A stretch of DNA of 64,000 bases, taken from Hydrogenovibrio sp. 3SP14C1 (GTDB taxonomy: Bacteria; Pseudomonadota; Gammaproteobacteria; Thiomicrospirales; Thiomicrospiraceae). Within the stretch, counting starts at the first letter, position 1; each line of letters starts with the position of its first letter. Below are positions 27,106 through 36,651 of this stretch, in pieces. The stretch is taken from contig NZ_JARTLM010000002.1 of assembly GCF_029625905.1 (NCBI RefSeq), positions 186,001 through 250,000 of the forward strand, written 5' to 3'. The notes beneath the pieces were generated by a model. It was not told where the DNA came from and made no database searches. It saw nothing but the letters and a program-made list of their open reading frames with translations. A program made the position numbers and the translations under genes.

Positions 27106-28386
27106 ATGTCGAAGCAAATCAATGCCATTCGCGGCATGAATGATTTATATGGTGATCAATCGCAGGCATTTGATTACCTTGTTCAAACATCTGAATCGGT
27201 ATTAAAGCAATATGGCTTTCAATCTATTCGCCTACCTATCGTTGAAAAAACAGAATTGTTTGCTCGCTCTATTGGTGAAGTCACCGATATAGTTGAAAAA
27301 GAAATGTATACCTTTGAAGATCGTAACGGCGATAGTTTGACTTTGCGTCCTGAAGGCACGGCCGGATGCGTACGAGCGGTTATTCAAAACGGTCTGGCAC
27401 ATAACCAAATTCAGAAGCTGTATTATACAGGGCCGATGTTTCGCCATGAACGTCCTCAAAAAGGGCGTTATCGTCAGTTCAATCAATTTGGGGTTGAAGT
27501 ATTTGGTATTGAAAGCGTCGATATTGACGCTGAATTGATTGCGTTGTCCGCTCGATTGTGGGAAAAGCTTGGTTTACAGAATTTAGAATTACAAATTAAT
27601 TCTTTGGGAAGCCAAGCCGCGCGTCAATCTTATCGCGAAATATTGGTTGCCTACTTGGAAGACAATAAGTCTCAATTAGATGAAGACAGTCTTCGACGGT
27701 TAGAATCTAATCCGCTTCGTATTTTGGATACGAAAAACCCGGATATGAAAGCATTAGTGGAAGCAGCCCCCAAGTTGATCGACCATTTGGATGAGGAATC
27801 TAAACAGCATTATGAAGACCTAAAAGCGCACTTAGACGATTTAGGAGTGGCTTATGTTGAAAACCCGAACTTAGTACGTGGATTAGATTATTATAATCGC
27901 ACTGTTTTTGAGTGGATTACCACCGAACTGGGAGCACAAGGAACGGTTTGCGCCGGTGGGCGTTATGACGGCTTGGTTGAGCAAATTGGTGGCAAATCAA
28001 CGCCTGCCGTTGGGTTTGCAATGGGAATTGAACGTTTAATGGCCTTGTTGATGGATAATCAACTTATCCATGAAGATGGCGGGCCAGATGTTTATATGGT
28101 GTTGGCCGGCGACAGTACAAAACGCCCAGGCCTGATCATTTCTGAACAGATTCGAGAGAATTTACCTGACATCAATGTTCAAATGAACTGTGGAGGCGGT
28201 AGCTTTAAAAGTCAGTTTAAAAAAGCAGATAAGTCTGGTGCACGCATCGCTCTAGTATTAGGAGAGGATGAGGTAAGCCAGCAACAAATTGCGGTTAAAT
28301 ATTTAAGAGAAGATCGTGAGCAGGAAATGGTTTCCTGGGATCAGTTGTTTTCGCTTTTAAAAACGGTATTAACCCAATCAAAATAA
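27106..28386 (+). CDS. hisS: Histidine-tRNA ligase
   Basis: A 426-residue class II aminoacyl-tRNA synthetase. Motif 2 region [13 protein letters not shown] lies near residue 83, [18 protein letters not shown] near residue 114, and the histidine A/B boxes [15 protein letters not shown] and [13 protein letters not shown] lie near residues 258 and 284. The C-terminal anticodon-binding domain starts near residue 330 ([10 protein letters not shown]). It directly follows the rodZ-like gene; ispG, usually between them, is absent. A repeat copy lies in the anticodon domain. Confidence 0.97.
   Translation: MSKQINAIRGMNDLYGDQSQAFDYLVQTSESVLKQYGFQSIRLPIVEKTELFARSIGEVTDIVEKEMYTFEDRNGDSLTLRPEGTAGCVRAVIQNGLAHNQIQKLYYTGPMFRHERPQKGRYRQFNQFGVEVFGIESVDIDAELIALSARLWEKLGLQNLELQINSLGSQAARQSYREILVAYLEDNKSQLDEDSLRRLESNPLRILDTKNPDMKALVEAAPKLIDHLDEESKQHYEDLKAHLDDLGVAYVENPNLVRGLDYYNRTVFEWITTELGAQGTVCAGGRYDGLVEQIGGKSTPAVGFAMGIERLMALLMDNQLIHEDGGPDVYMVLAGDSTKRPGLIISEQIRENLPDINVQMNCGGGSFKSQFKKADKSGARIALVLGEDEVSQQQIAVKYLREDREQEMVSWDQLFSLLKTVLTQSK
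28126..28135 (-). repeat. CAGGCCTGG-N3-T repeat, copy 6
   Basis: Read on the minus strand: TCAGGCCTGG, GCG, TTTT. It lies inside hisS, opposite to transcription, and encodes K-R-P-G-L. Confidence 0.75.
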
Positions 28387-28420
28387 ATTTTTTATTTCTA
28401 CATTTTAATAGGATAGTTAC

Positions 28421-29062
28421 ATGAGTCGTTACGAAACCGATGAAGATCAAGTTGAAGCCATTAAGAGTTGGTGGAAAAAAAATGGAACGCAATTACTATC
28501 GGGTATTTTAGTGATTGTTCTGGCCTGGACAGGCTGGACTTATTGGCAGAATTCTCAAATGACGAAAGCTTTGAATGCCTCCGCTGTTTTTGAAGTGATG
28601 CAAGTTAAGCAAAGTCAAAAGGCGCTTGGCGATGTGTTGAGAGATGGGTTAAAGTTAATGGAAGAACAACCTGAAAGCCCATATGCTTCAGGGGTAGCTT
28701 TAATGATTGCGAAACATTATTTTGAAGAAAATGCGTTTGATAAAGCCATTGAAAACTATCAGTGGGCTGTTGATCATGCGCCGGATCAATCGATTAAATT
28801 AATTGCCCAAATGAGACTTGTCACAGTCTATGTACAAGAAAAAATGTTTGAAAAGGCCAATCAAGTTTTGACAGCCATTGATCGCACCTCATTAAGTGCG
28901 GCTGAAAAAGGAAATTATGACTTTCAAGTGGCTGAATTGGCGTTAACGGAAGGGAAGGCTTCACAGGCAAAAGAGGCTTATAACCGTGTGGTTTCAAATG
29001 CAGAGGCACCTGAAAGTATTCAGAATTTAGCCAGACTGAAGTTAGCTGATTTGGCAGGGTAA
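28421..29062 (+). CDS. yfgM: YfgM-like ancillary SecYEG translocon protein
   Basis: A 213-residue inner-membrane protein with a short cytoplasmic N-terminus (SRYETDEDQVEAIKSWWKKNG, the family signature), one membrane segment at about residues 25-44, and a periplasmic TPR-like domain. In E. coli it joins PpiD at the Sec translocon as a periplasmic chaperone. Position between hisS and bamB is fully conserved. bamB follows at 9 bp. Confidence 0.9.
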   Translation: MSRYETDEDQVEAIKSWWKKNGTQLLSGILVIVLAWTGWTYWQNSQMTKALNASAVFEVMQVKQSQKALGDVLRDGLKLMEEQPESPYASGVALMIAKHYFEENAFDKAIENYQWAVDHAPDQSIKLIAQMRLVTVYVQEKMFEKANQVLTAIDRTSLSAAEKGNYDFQVAELALTEGKASQAKEAYNRVVSNAEAPESIQNLARLKLADLAG

Positions 29063-29071
29063 GGGTTTATT

Positions 29072-30325
29072 TTGAACTATATAAACACATATCGTCTAAA
29101 AGGGGTTGGTGCGCTATTGATAATGGTGTTATTGGCTTCTTGTTCGTCGCCAAAAATTGTTAGAGAGCCAACGCCTCTTATTGAAATGTCTTCTCCTTAT
29201 CAAGCGCAGAAAGATTGGCAAATTCAGCTGGATGCATTTAAGTATTCTGATGGTGAAGGATTGTACTTCGCTAGTGATGCTGATTTTGTTTATTTTGCAA
29301 CGCCTGCTGGCGTCCTGACAAAAGCGATAAAAGCGACACAAGATCGTTGGACGGATCAAGTTGTTTGGCAGAAAAAGATTCACCAACCGATTGTGTCAGG
29401 TCCGACCTTATATCAGGATCATGTCATTATTGGTACCGCAAAAGCAACACTTCTCAGTTTAGCTCAAGAAGATGCTCGAATTGCTTGGCAGGCTGAATTA
29501 TCCAGTGAGGTCTTGAGCCGCCCGGTGATCGCTAATGGACAAGTTTTCGTTCGTACGGTAGATGGTAAACTTTATTCCATTAATGCTGCTAGCGGGAAAG
29601 TAAACTGGACCATTGAACATCAGTTACCTAACCTCTCTTTACGTGGTGTTGCGCCAGTGACCTATGATGAAGGTGTGTTATATGTTGGCTGGGAAACGGG
29701 TCAAGTTGAAGCCTTAGATGCGGCAACCGGGACAAGAAAATGGCAGTCTCAAGTGATCATCCCGAAAGGTCGAACTGACTTGGAAAGAATGGTCGATATT
29801 CAAGCAGCACTTATTGTCAAAGCAGGGCGTCTGTTTGTACTGGGTTATCAAGGAAAATTAGCAGCCATCAACCCAGAAAACGGCAATCTTTATTGGTCAA
29901 AAGATGTTTCTGGTTTTAGAGACTTTTTAATCGACGATTCTGCTCTGTATGTGGTGGATGAAGATGGTATTTTGTACGCATTTGACTATGTCAATGGCAC
30001 GCAATTATGGAAGCAAGATAACTTTAAATATCGTAAAGCAATTGATTTGGTTTTTTATCAGAATAATCAGATAGTATTAGCCGATGGGCAAGGATATATT
30101 CACTGGATTGATAAGCTGGATGGAACCCCTGTTGCCAGAATTAAACATGGTAGTCACTATGGTACCAGTGATGAAATCATCCGTGTTTGGGCGTCGGGTA
30201 ATCGAATTTATGTAGAAGATACCGATGGATTTAATAATGCTTATACGATAAAACCATCAAACTGGTACCAATTTAATCATCCGGAAGATCCATTAGGGAT
30301 TTTAAAGAAAAAGGATAGCGAGTGA
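29072..30325 (+). CDS. bamB: Outer-membrane protein assembly factor BamB
   Basis: A 417-residue lipoprotein of the BAM complex. It has a TTG start at 29072 with AAGGG 6 nt upstream, a signal peptide ending in the lipobox LLASC (Cys near residue 24), and then an eight-bladed PQQ-like beta-propeller with repeated segments such as ISGxTLYQDHVIIGT, SINAASGKVNW, EALDAATGTRKW and AINPENGNLYW. The stop overlaps the der start by 4 bp, so the two are translationally coupled. Confidence 0.95.
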   Translation: MNYINTYRLKGVGALLIMVLLASCSSPKIVREPTPLIEMSSPYQAQKDWQIQLDAFKYSDGEGLYFASDADFVYFATPAGVLTKAIKATQDRWTDQVVWQKKIHQPIVSGPTLYQDHVIIGTAKATLLSLAQEDARIAWQAELSSEVLSRPVIANGQVFVRTVDGKLYSINAASGKVNWTIEHQLPNLSLRGVAPVTYDEGVLYVGWETGQVEALDAATGTRKWQSQVIIPKGRTDLERMVDIQAALIVKAGRLFVLGYQGKLAAINPENGNLYWSKDVSGFRDFLIDDSALYVVDEDGILYAFDYVNGTQLWKQDNFKYRKAIDLVFYQNNQIVLADGQGYIHWIDKLDGTPVARIKHGSHYGTSDEIIRVWASGNRIYVEDTDGFNNAYTIKPSNWYQFNHPEDPLGILKKKDSE

Positions 30326-31764
30326 GCAAAACTGTCATCGCGTTAGTCGGCCGACCCAATGTCGGAAAATCAACGCTTTTTAATCGATTAACCCGTTCAA
30401 GAGATGCGATTGTGGCGGATTACCCTGGACTGACACGGGATCGTCAATATGGTACTGGTCGTGTCGGGTCTTCACCGTATATTGTCGTGGATACGGGTGG
30501 GTTAAGCGGTGAGCAAGAAGGGGTTGATCCTTTAATGGCCGGACAAGTTCAGTCTGCCATTGGTGAGTCTGATGCGGTTCTGTTTCTAGTAGATGGTCGC
30601 GCGGGGTTGATCCCGGCTGATGAGAGCATTGCGGGTTATATCCGTCATTTCAATAAACCTGTTTATTTATTGGTCAACAAGGCAGAAGGTCATAAAAAAG
30701 ATGTAATTGCCAACGAGTTTTATCAAATGGGATTGGGCAAGCCTTTTGTCATTTCTTCAGCGCATGGCGATAACGTTAATGAAATGATTGAAAGTGTCTT
30801 GTCTGATGTGGCGCACGATGTTGAAGATGAAGATGCGTTAGATTTGGATAAGCACCCAGGTATTCGTGTTGCGGTCATTGGGCGCCCAAATGTTGGGAAA
30901 TCAACCTTGATTAACCGCATGATCGGAGAAGAGCGTGTTGTGGCATTTGATATGCCAGGGACCACGCGTGACAGTATTTATGTGCCGTTTGAGCGTGGTG
31001 GAGAGCTTTACACCTTAATTGATACCGCGGGCGTGCGTCGTCGCAAGAACATTAAAGAGAAAATTGAAAAATTCAGTATTGTCAAAGCCATTGAAGCGAT
31101 GGAGTCTTCCAATGTGGTGGTGTTGGTGGTTGATGGATCAGAAGGGATTACGGATCAAGATCTTACCTTGTTGGGGCTGGCATTAGAGTCAGGACGTGGC
31201 TTGGTGATTGCCATTAATAAATGGGATAACTTAACCAAAGATCAGCGTGCAAAAATTAAACACGAGCTTGAGTATAAGCTGCATTTTGTCGATTATGCTA
31301 AGCGCCACTTGATTTCTGCTTTACATGGAACAGGCGTCGGCGATCTCTTCAAAACAATCAATGCCGTTTATCATGCTGCGATGAAACAGGTTTCCACTTC
31401 AGATTTAAATAGAGTTTTAGAGCAGGCGGTATTAGATCATCAGCCACCTTTGATTAGTGGACGTCGTGTAAAACTACGTTACGCGCATTTGGGTGGTTTG
31501 AATCCGCCTAGAGTGATTGTGCATGGCACACAGGTGGATAAATTACCGCAAGCGTACTCCAAGTATTTGATGAATGTATTTCGCAAGGCATTTAAATGGG
31601 TGGGGACGCCTGTCATGATTGAGTATAAAGTGACGTCGAATCCTTATGAAGGACGTAAGTCTAACTTTACGTATCGTAAAGGCAAGTCTGAATCTCAGGC
31701 AGAAAATGCCTATTTAAAACGTAAGAAGAAAAAGAAACCACAACAGAAACGCCGAAGCAGTTAA
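30322..31764 (+). CDS. der: Ribosome-assembly GTPase Der (EngA)
   Basis: A 480-residue GTPase with two tandem G domains: GRPNVGKSTLFNRL near residue 9 and GRPNVGKSTLINRM near residue 187, with DTGG and DTAG switch motifs and NKAEG and NKWDN base-specificity motifs. A C-terminal KH-like domain follows, then a basic tail (KRKKKKKPQQKRR). It acts in maturation of the 50S subunit. GTG start inside the bamB stop; ends at an intrinsic terminator, closing the ndk-der group. Confidence 0.97.
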   Translation: MSKTVIALVGRPNVGKSTLFNRLTRSRDAIVADYPGLTRDRQYGTGRVGSSPYIVVDTGGLSGEQEGVDPLMAGQVQSAIGESDAVLFLVDGRAGLIPADESIAGYIRHFNKPVYLLVNKAEGHKKDVIANEFYQMGLGKPFVISSAHGDNVNEMIESVLSDVAHDVEDEDALDLDKHPGIRVAVIGRPNVGKSTLINRMIGEERVVAFDMPGTTRDSIYVPFERGGELYTLIDTAGVRRRKNIKEKIEKFSIVKAIEAMESSNVVVLVVDGSEGITDQDLTLLGLALESGRGLVIAINKWDNLTKDQRAKIKHELEYKLHFVDYAKRHLISALHGTGVGDLFKTINAVYHAAMKQVSTSDLNRVLEQAVLDHQPPLISGRRVKLRYAHLGGLNPPRVIVHGTQVDKLPQAYSKYLMNVFRKAFKWVGTPVMIEYKVTSNPYEGRKSNFTYRKGKSESQAENAYLKRKKKKKPQQKRRSS

Positions 31765-31775
31765 ATGTGAGGTGC

Positions 31776-31803
31776 AAAAAAACGGCGTTAAAGCCGTTTT
31801 TTT
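31776..31803 (+). terminator. Intrinsic terminator after der
   Basis: Stem AAAACGGC / GCCGTTTT with a 6-nt loop and a T run. It also faces the convergent flavoprotein gene and may serve both. Confidence 0.85.
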
Positions 31804-31819
31804 ATATTTGCAATAACGC

Positions 31820-34612
31820 TTATCGATTGCTTAGCGCCATAAAAAACAATTCAGCTGGGTGAAGCCCTTGTCTGTCGGCGAAATCTTCCAGCTGGTGACG
31901 ACAGCTCGTTCCCGTGGCAATGACCAAGTCGTCTTGCTGTGCTTTTTCCAAGGTTGGTAATAAGGTTTGATTGGCAATCTTTAATGACACACCATAATTC
32001 TTATAACCAAATTCACCCGACATTCCACAACAGCCGGAATTAATGTACTGAAGATTTAGTTCTGGAATCAAATTCAACGCTTTAACCGACTCTTGCGCAT
32101 GCGCTAAAGACTTTTGGTGACAGTGCACATGTAGCCAAGCATTTTTAGGTACCGCCCCTAAATCAAGTTTAGACTGGGTGTTGAGTTTTAACATTAGTTC
32201 TTCAAATAACAGCACCGACGTATACAGCCAGGCCTGGTTGTTTTTTGAAATTAAATCTTTTGCTTCGTCTCGCCAAACCAAAGTGTCAGAGGGCTCAATT
32301 CCTATAATGTGGTCATCTAAGGTTGCTTCACTTAGTTGTGACTGAATTTTTTCCAGTGCTTGTTTAGCCTCAGAAACCAATCCTTGGCTTAATAAGGCGC
32401 GAGGTGAGCTATCCAAGAAAATGGGTTTAACATTCATTCCAAGTAACTCTAATGATTGGATCGTTGCCTGTCCAATTTTGGGTTCCTGGTATTGAGCGTA
32501 TAAATCAACCAGCACCCAAACGGTTGGCTTGTTTGCATCAAAAGCATTCTGTTTGGAGTGATTCTTCCACCAGGCTTTCAAGGATTGCTTGTCCAATTTG
32601 GGTAAAGTGCGACGCGTATCGACGCCCATGATCTTTTTAACCACAGACAGGTCTTGAACCCAGTTATAAACCCCAGGTATCAAAGCCCCTAACTTCATTA
32701 ATTGTCCATAAAACTTAATCGACAACCGGCTGAGAGAAAAAGCATTGATTTGGTACAAGACTTCAGATTTTAGGCGTGCCATATCGACACTGGCCGGGCA
32801 CTCTGATTTACAGGCCTTACATCCCAAGCATAAGGATAAAGCATCTTGAAGTTCCTCTTTTTTTAATGCGGCGAGCGGGTTGGGTTCAGTCAGCGCATGG
32901 CGCAATAAGTTACTTCGGCCACGGGTGGAATAGTTTTCTTCACGCGTGGCTTGATAGGATGGACACATGACCCCATTTCCCGCAGATTTACGGCAAGCAC
33001 CAGCACCATTACATTTTTCAACAGCATCCATGAGAGACAAATCTCTTGCCCAGTCATAACCTGGGCTAAGAATTTGTTTGGGTTGGCGATCTGCGCGGAG
33101 ATTTTCCGTAATCGAAGCATCCCCAATAATCACACCTGGGTTGAGCAGGTTTTCGGGGTCGAAAGTGTTTTTGAGTTGTACCAGGCATGCATATACATTG
33201 TCGCCCACTTGTTCTTTGATAAAGGGCGCACGAATTCGACCATCACCATGTTCACCCGAAATGGCGCCGCGATATTTTTTAACCAGTTTTGAACTACGTT
33301 CTGCCACGGTTTGGAAATACTGCTTGCCTTCGGGAGTAGCCAAATCCATTTCTGGGCGCACATGAATCAAACCGACTGAAGCATGTCCATAATAGACACA
33401 GCCGATACCGAGTTCAGTCATTAGGTCTTGTGTGTCCTGGTAAAAATCCGGTAAGGATTTCACAGGAACTGCGGCATCTTCAATAACCGCAACCGCTTTA
33501 TGGCGCGTGGGTTTCCCCATTAGAAGGCCAAGTCCAGCTTTACGTAGATTCCAAACTTTTGCACTGTCTTGTGGTTCAATAATCGGGCAAGCATAAGCCC
33601 CTTGTTCCAGCATCCAGGCCTGGTCGTTTTTTAAACGGCGTTGTAGGCTTTCTGCATCTTCATCAAATAATTCAACCACCAATACCGCTTCAGGATCTTT
33701 TTTTACCCATAAGCGGTTTTGAGTTTGCTCACTATTGTTTTTAGTGCCATCTAAGGTCGCTTTATCAATCAGCTCAATCGCCGCAGGCTTAAAGGGTAAA
33801 TAATTGGGGACGACTTGCATCGCGGTGTAAATGGAATCGAAATGGGCGCAAAAAAGCTGACGTTGCTTAGGCAAGTCGACTAAGTTCAAAGTTGCTTTGG
33901 TGATGATGCCGAGCGTCCCTTCACTGCCGCAAATCAACGGAGTGAGGTTGAAGGGTTTTCCTTCAGGGTTGAAGGGCTGATAGTTCGAGTAAAGTACATC
34001 TAACGCATAGCCCGTCGTACGTCGCACAATAGACGGGTCTGGGAAGTTATCTACGATTTCCTGACCGTGTTCTTCCAACATATTGATGACAGTACGGTAA
34101 ATCTCACCTTCTAAGGTCTGTAGTGAGAGTTTCTCGTGCAATTGTTCTGGTGTTAAATCATGAAAACTGACCAAAGAACCATCAGCAAGGATGACTTCCA
34201 ACGATTTAACGTGGTCGCGGGTCGTACCATAGTAAACCGAATAGGAGCCACAAGAGTTGTTTCCAATCATACCGCCAATCATGGCGCGGTTAGACGTTGA
34301 CGTGTCGGGTGCGAACCGTAGATTATCGGCTTTGACAAAGTCATTCAAGTCGTCCTGGATGACACCGGGCTGAACATCGACTTCTTTTTGCTCAGGGCGG
34401 TAATCCAGAATTTGGGTTAAATGCTTGGAAATATCGATTAATATGCCTGACCCGATGGCTTGTCCACCTAATGAGGTTCCACCTGCGCGCATCGTAATGG
34501 CTTGTTTTTTCTCCAATGCCAACTGGATGCGTTGCTGTAGCGCGTCGATATCTTTAGGATAAAGAAACTCTTGTGGAAAAATTTCAAATACGGAAGCATC
34601 AGTTGAAATCAT
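31820..34612 (-). CDS. FAD-linked oxidase fused to Fe-S subunit (YdiJ/GlcD-GlcF type), candidate D-2-hydroxyglutarate dehydrogenase
   Basis: A 930-residue fusion. Residues about 15-240 are a PCMH-type FAD-binding domain (MRAGGTSLGGQ; MIGGMIGNNSCGS), and about 240-490 the FAD-oxidase C-terminal domain (SGEHGDGR near residue 450). Two Fe-S cysteine groups follow (CNGAGACRKSAGNGVMCPS near 540; CLGCKACKSECP near 590), and then a CCG-type domain (INSGCCGMSGEFGY near 865). The same architecture occurs in E. coli YdiJ. It lies just downstream of serA; SerA can make D-2-hydroxyglutarate and needs a dehydrogenase to recycle it, so that substrate is the leading guess, D-lactate the alternative. Confidence 0.85.
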   Translation of the reverse strand: MISTDASVFEIFPQEFLYPKDIDALQQRIQLALEKKQAITMRAGGTSLGGQAIGSGILIDISKHLTQILDYRPEQKEVDVQPGVIQDDLNDFVKADNLRFAPDTSTSNRAMIGGMIGNNSCGSYSVYYGTTRDHVKSLEVILADGSLVSFHDLTPEQLHEKLSLQTLEGEIYRTVINMLEEHGQEIVDNFPDPSIVRRTTGYALDVLYSNYQPFNPEGKPFNLTPLICGSEGTLGIITKATLNLVDLPKQRQLFCAHFDSIYTAMQVVPNYLPFKPAAIELIDKATLDGTKNNSEQTQNRLWVKKDPEAVLVVELFDEDAESLQRRLKNDQAWMLEQGAYACPIIEPQDSAKVWNLRKAGLGLLMGKPTRHKAVAVIEDAAVPVKSLPDFYQDTQDLMTELGIGCVYYGHASVGLIHVRPEMDLATPEGKQYFQTVAERSSKLVKKYRGAISGEHGDGRIRAPFIKEQVGDNVYACLVQLKNTFDPENLLNPGVIIGDASITENLRADRQPKQILSPGYDWARDLSLMDAVEKCNGAGACRKSAGNGVMCPSYQATREENYSTRGRSNLLRHALTEPNPLAALKKEELQDALSLCLGCKACKSECPASVDMARLKSEVLYQINAFSLSRLSIKFYGQLMKLGALIPGVYNWVQDLSVVKKIMGVDTRRTLPKLDKQSLKAWWKNHSKQNAFDANKPTVWVLVDLYAQYQEPKIGQATIQSLELLGMNVKPIFLDSSPRALLSQGLVSEAKQALEKIQSQLSEATLDDHIIGIEPSDTLVWRDEAKDLISKNNQAWLYTSVLLFEELMLKLNTQSKLDLGAVPKNAWLHVHCHQKSLAHAQESVKALNLIPELNLQYINSGCCGMSGEFGYKNYGVSLKIANQTLLPTLEKAQQDDLVIATGTSCRHQLEDFADRQGLHPAELFFMALSNR
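32228..32237 (+). repeat. CAGGCCTGG-N3-T repeat, copy 7
   Basis: Perfect CCAGGCCTGG, TTG and six T, inside the flavoprotein gene and opposite to transcription. It encodes N-N-Q-A-W. Confidence 0.85.
33614..33623 (+). repeat. CAGGCCTGG-N3-T repeat, copy 8
   Basis: Perfect CCAGGCCTGG, TCG and six T, a second copy in the same flavoprotein gene. It encodes N-D-Q-A-W, almost the same peptide as copy 7. Confidence 0.85.
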
Positions 34613-34751
34613 CAGGTAGCCTTAGAATAATTGGAAAATGATTGAAAGAACCGTATATTTTAATGGATTCTCTATGATATTGCAGGGGTTTTTGTGGGAT
34701 GTCAGTGTTTATGGTTACGTGTAAGGTCGTGCAGGTGAGGTAACGAAAACT

Positions 34752-34776
34752 GCTTCTCTTTGGTTTAAAGAGAAGC
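34752..34776 (-). terminator. Probable terminator downstream of serA
   Basis: Perfect 10-bp stem GCTTCTCTTT / AAAGAGAAGC with a 5-nt loop, followed on the minus strand by AGTTTTCG. The T run is short, so read-through into the flavoprotein gene is possible. Confidence 0.6.
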
Positions 34777-34789
34777 AATGTCGTTTCGT

Positions 34790-36019
34790 TTAGTGCAGAA
34801 CGCGTGTGCGAATCGTGCCTTCAATCGCTTTAAGTTCTTTCAAGCCCGCTTCGCGGTCTTCAGAATTAATGTCAATGACGACATAGCCGATTTCTGTATT
34901 GGTTTGCAGGTATTGTGCCGCGACATTAATACTTTTGTGAGCAAAGGCTTCGTTGATTTTTGTCATGATGCCTGGCTGGTTTTTGTGGATATGCAGTAAA
35001 CGACTTCTGTCTTTATGTTCTGGTAGAGACACTTCTGGGAAGTTTTTAGCCGATAACGTGGTTCCGGTATCAGAATATCGCACCAGTTTGGTGGCAACCT
35101 CTAGTCCAATGTTTTCTTGTGCTTCTTCGGTGCTCCCACCAATATGAGGTGTCAGAATGACATTGTCTAATCCTCTAAGCGACGACATAAATTCTTCGTT
35201 ATTAGATTTCGGTTCAACAGGGAATACGTCGACAGCCGCCCCTGAAAGATGACCTGATTTAATCGCATCGGCCAGTGCTTCAATGTCGACCACGGTACCG
35301 CGAGCTGCGTTAATAAAAATAGAGCCTTTTTTCATCAGGGCAAACTGTTCTGCGCCCATCATATTTTGTGTTTCTTCAGTTTCAGGCACATGCAACGAGA
35401 CAATGTCAGAGATTTTTAATAACTCTTCCAGAGACTTTACCTGTGATGCATTGCTTAATGGAAGTTTGGTTTCAATGTCATGGAATTTGACTTTCATACC
35501 AATGTTTTCTGCCATGATGCTCAGCTGAATCCCGATATGGCCATACCCGACGATACCCAGTGTTTTGCCTCGTGCTTCAACTGAACCGACGGCCGATTTA
35601 TCCCACTCGCCGCGATGTACTTTAGCATTTTTCGCAGGAATATCTCTAAGCAGCAGTAGGATTTCACCTAACACCAATTCAGCCACAGAACGCGTATTGG
35701 AAAACGGTGCATTAAAAACGGGGATACCACGTTTTTGAGCAGCTTTTAAATCCACTTGGTTCGTCCCGATACAAAAACAACCGACACCCACAAGTTTTTT
35801 CGCTGCTTTAAAAACGTCTTCCGTTAAGTTTGTGCGTGAACGAATGCCAACAAAATGCACATCGGCAATTTTTTCTTTTAAGTCCTTGTCTGAAAGAGAG
35901 CCTTTGACATATTCAATGTTGTTATAACCGTTCTCATTAAATACGTCGACGGCAGTTTGGTGCAGTCCTTCAAGGAGTAAGATTTTAATTTTATCTTTAG
36001 CAAGTGATTTGTCGCTCAT
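34790..36019 (-). CDS. serA: D-3-phosphoglycerate dehydrogenase
   Basis: First enzyme of serine synthesis, oxidising 3-phosphoglycerate. The 409-residue length matches the E. coli type with one C-terminal ACT domain (LLHIHKNQPGIMTKINEAF near residue 345), expected to bind serine as a feedback inhibitor. Other motifs: GIRSRTNLTE near residue 58, the NAD-binding LGIVGYGHIGIQLS near residue 155 and the catalytic His in LTPHIGGSTEEAQENIG near residue 290. The ACT segment contains a two-mismatch relative of the dispersed repeat at 34967. Flavoprotein gene downstream on the same strand. Confidence 0.97.
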   Translation of the reverse strand: MSDKSLAKDKIKILLLEGLHQTAVDVFNENGYNNIEYVKGSLSDKDLKEKIADVHFVGIRSRTNLTEDVFKAAKKLVGVGCFCIGTNQVDLKAAQKRGIPVFNAPFSNTRSVAELVLGEILLLLRDIPAKNAKVHRGEWDKSAVGSVEARGKTLGIVGYGHIGIQLSIMAENIGMKVKFHDIETKLPLSNASQVKSLEELLKISDIVSLHVPETEETQNMMGAEQFALMKKGSIFINAARGTVVDIEALADAIKSGHLSGAAVDVFPVEPKSNNEEFMSSLRGLDNVILTPHIGGSTEEAQENIGLEVATKLVRYSDTGTTLSAKNFPEVSLPEHKDRSRLLHIHKNQPGIMTKINEAFAHKSINVAAQYLQTNTEIGYVVIDINSEDREAGLKELKAIEGTIRTRVLH

Positions 36020-36071
36020 GGGTGTCCAACGTCTTAAATTTTAAGAAGCCGTTATTATAAAGGATTCCTTC

Positions 36072-36101
36072 CCAATTTTTTGAATGAACTCAAAAAATTG
36101 G
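36072..36101. repeat. Inverted repeat upstream of serA
   Basis: Perfect 12-bp arms CCAATTTTTTGA / TCAAAAAATTGG with a 6-nt loop, 53-82 bp before the serA start and about 97 bp after the cytochrome stop. It could be an operator or an AT-rich terminator of the cytochrome gene. Confidence 0.55.
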
Positions 36102-36197
36102 AATCGGATCCAGATATTTCTAACGATTGTTTTGCTTTAGGGAAAGTGTTTTTTTATTGAGCGCTGATATTCGCACCCAATAAAGAGGCTTTAGTTA

Positions 36198-36497
36198 TTA
36201 TTTTGCTTCTTGTGAAGCATAATACTCAGCCAGTTCTTTGATTTCTTTGTCCGTCAGGTTTTTCGCAAAGGTCTGCATCGTCGCATCTTTACGGAAACCA
36301 TCACGAAAATCTTTCAGTGCTTTTTCTAGGTATTTAGCGTGTTGACCTGCCAGCTTAGGAAAATTGGGAACCATGCTATTTCCGTCTACACCATGACAAC
36401 CGACACAGGTTTTTGCTTTTGCCGGCATATCTGCTGAAAGTGCAGGGTTGCTGAATAAAAAACTAACAGAAAAGGCCATTAGAAATAATTGTTTCAT
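36198..36497 (-). CDS. Small periplasmic class I cytochrome c
   Basis: A 99-residue monohaem cytochrome c. Signal peptide MKQLFLMAFSVSFLFSNPALSA, then haem motif CVGCH in AKAKTCVGCHGVDGNSMVP, PKLAGQHAKYLEKAL, and a likely Met ligand in DATMQTFAKNLTDKEI. The start at 36497 is chosen among three in-frame ATGs because GAG lies 9 nt upstream and the signal peptide is then standard. It resembles cytochromes c4/c5/c553 that carry electrons to terminal oxidases. It follows another small cytochrome gene on the same strand, separated by a terminator. Confidence 0.88.
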   Translation of the reverse strand: MKQLFLMAFSVSFLFSNPALSADMPAKAKTCVGCHGVDGNSMVPNFPKLAGQHAKYLEKALKDFRDGFRKDATMQTFAKNLTDKEIKELAEYYASQEAK

Positions 36498-36605
36498 AGC
36501 ATACATCTCATTTTGGTTGATTTTAGATGCAGTTATTAGAAACCATTCAGGAAAGAAGGTCAAGAAGCAGTCTTGACTGAAACATTAAAAGAAGATTATA
36601 AAAAT

Positions 36606-36636
36606 AAAAAAAGCCGCATAAGAGCGGCTTTTCTTT
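36606..36636 (-). terminator. Intrinsic terminator of the c5-like cytochrome gene
   Basis: Stem AAAAGCCGC / GCGGCTTTT with a 6-nt loop and T run on the minus strand, 16 nt after the stop at 36652. Confidence 0.85.
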
Positions 36637-36651
36637 TAATAACAAAAGTTA

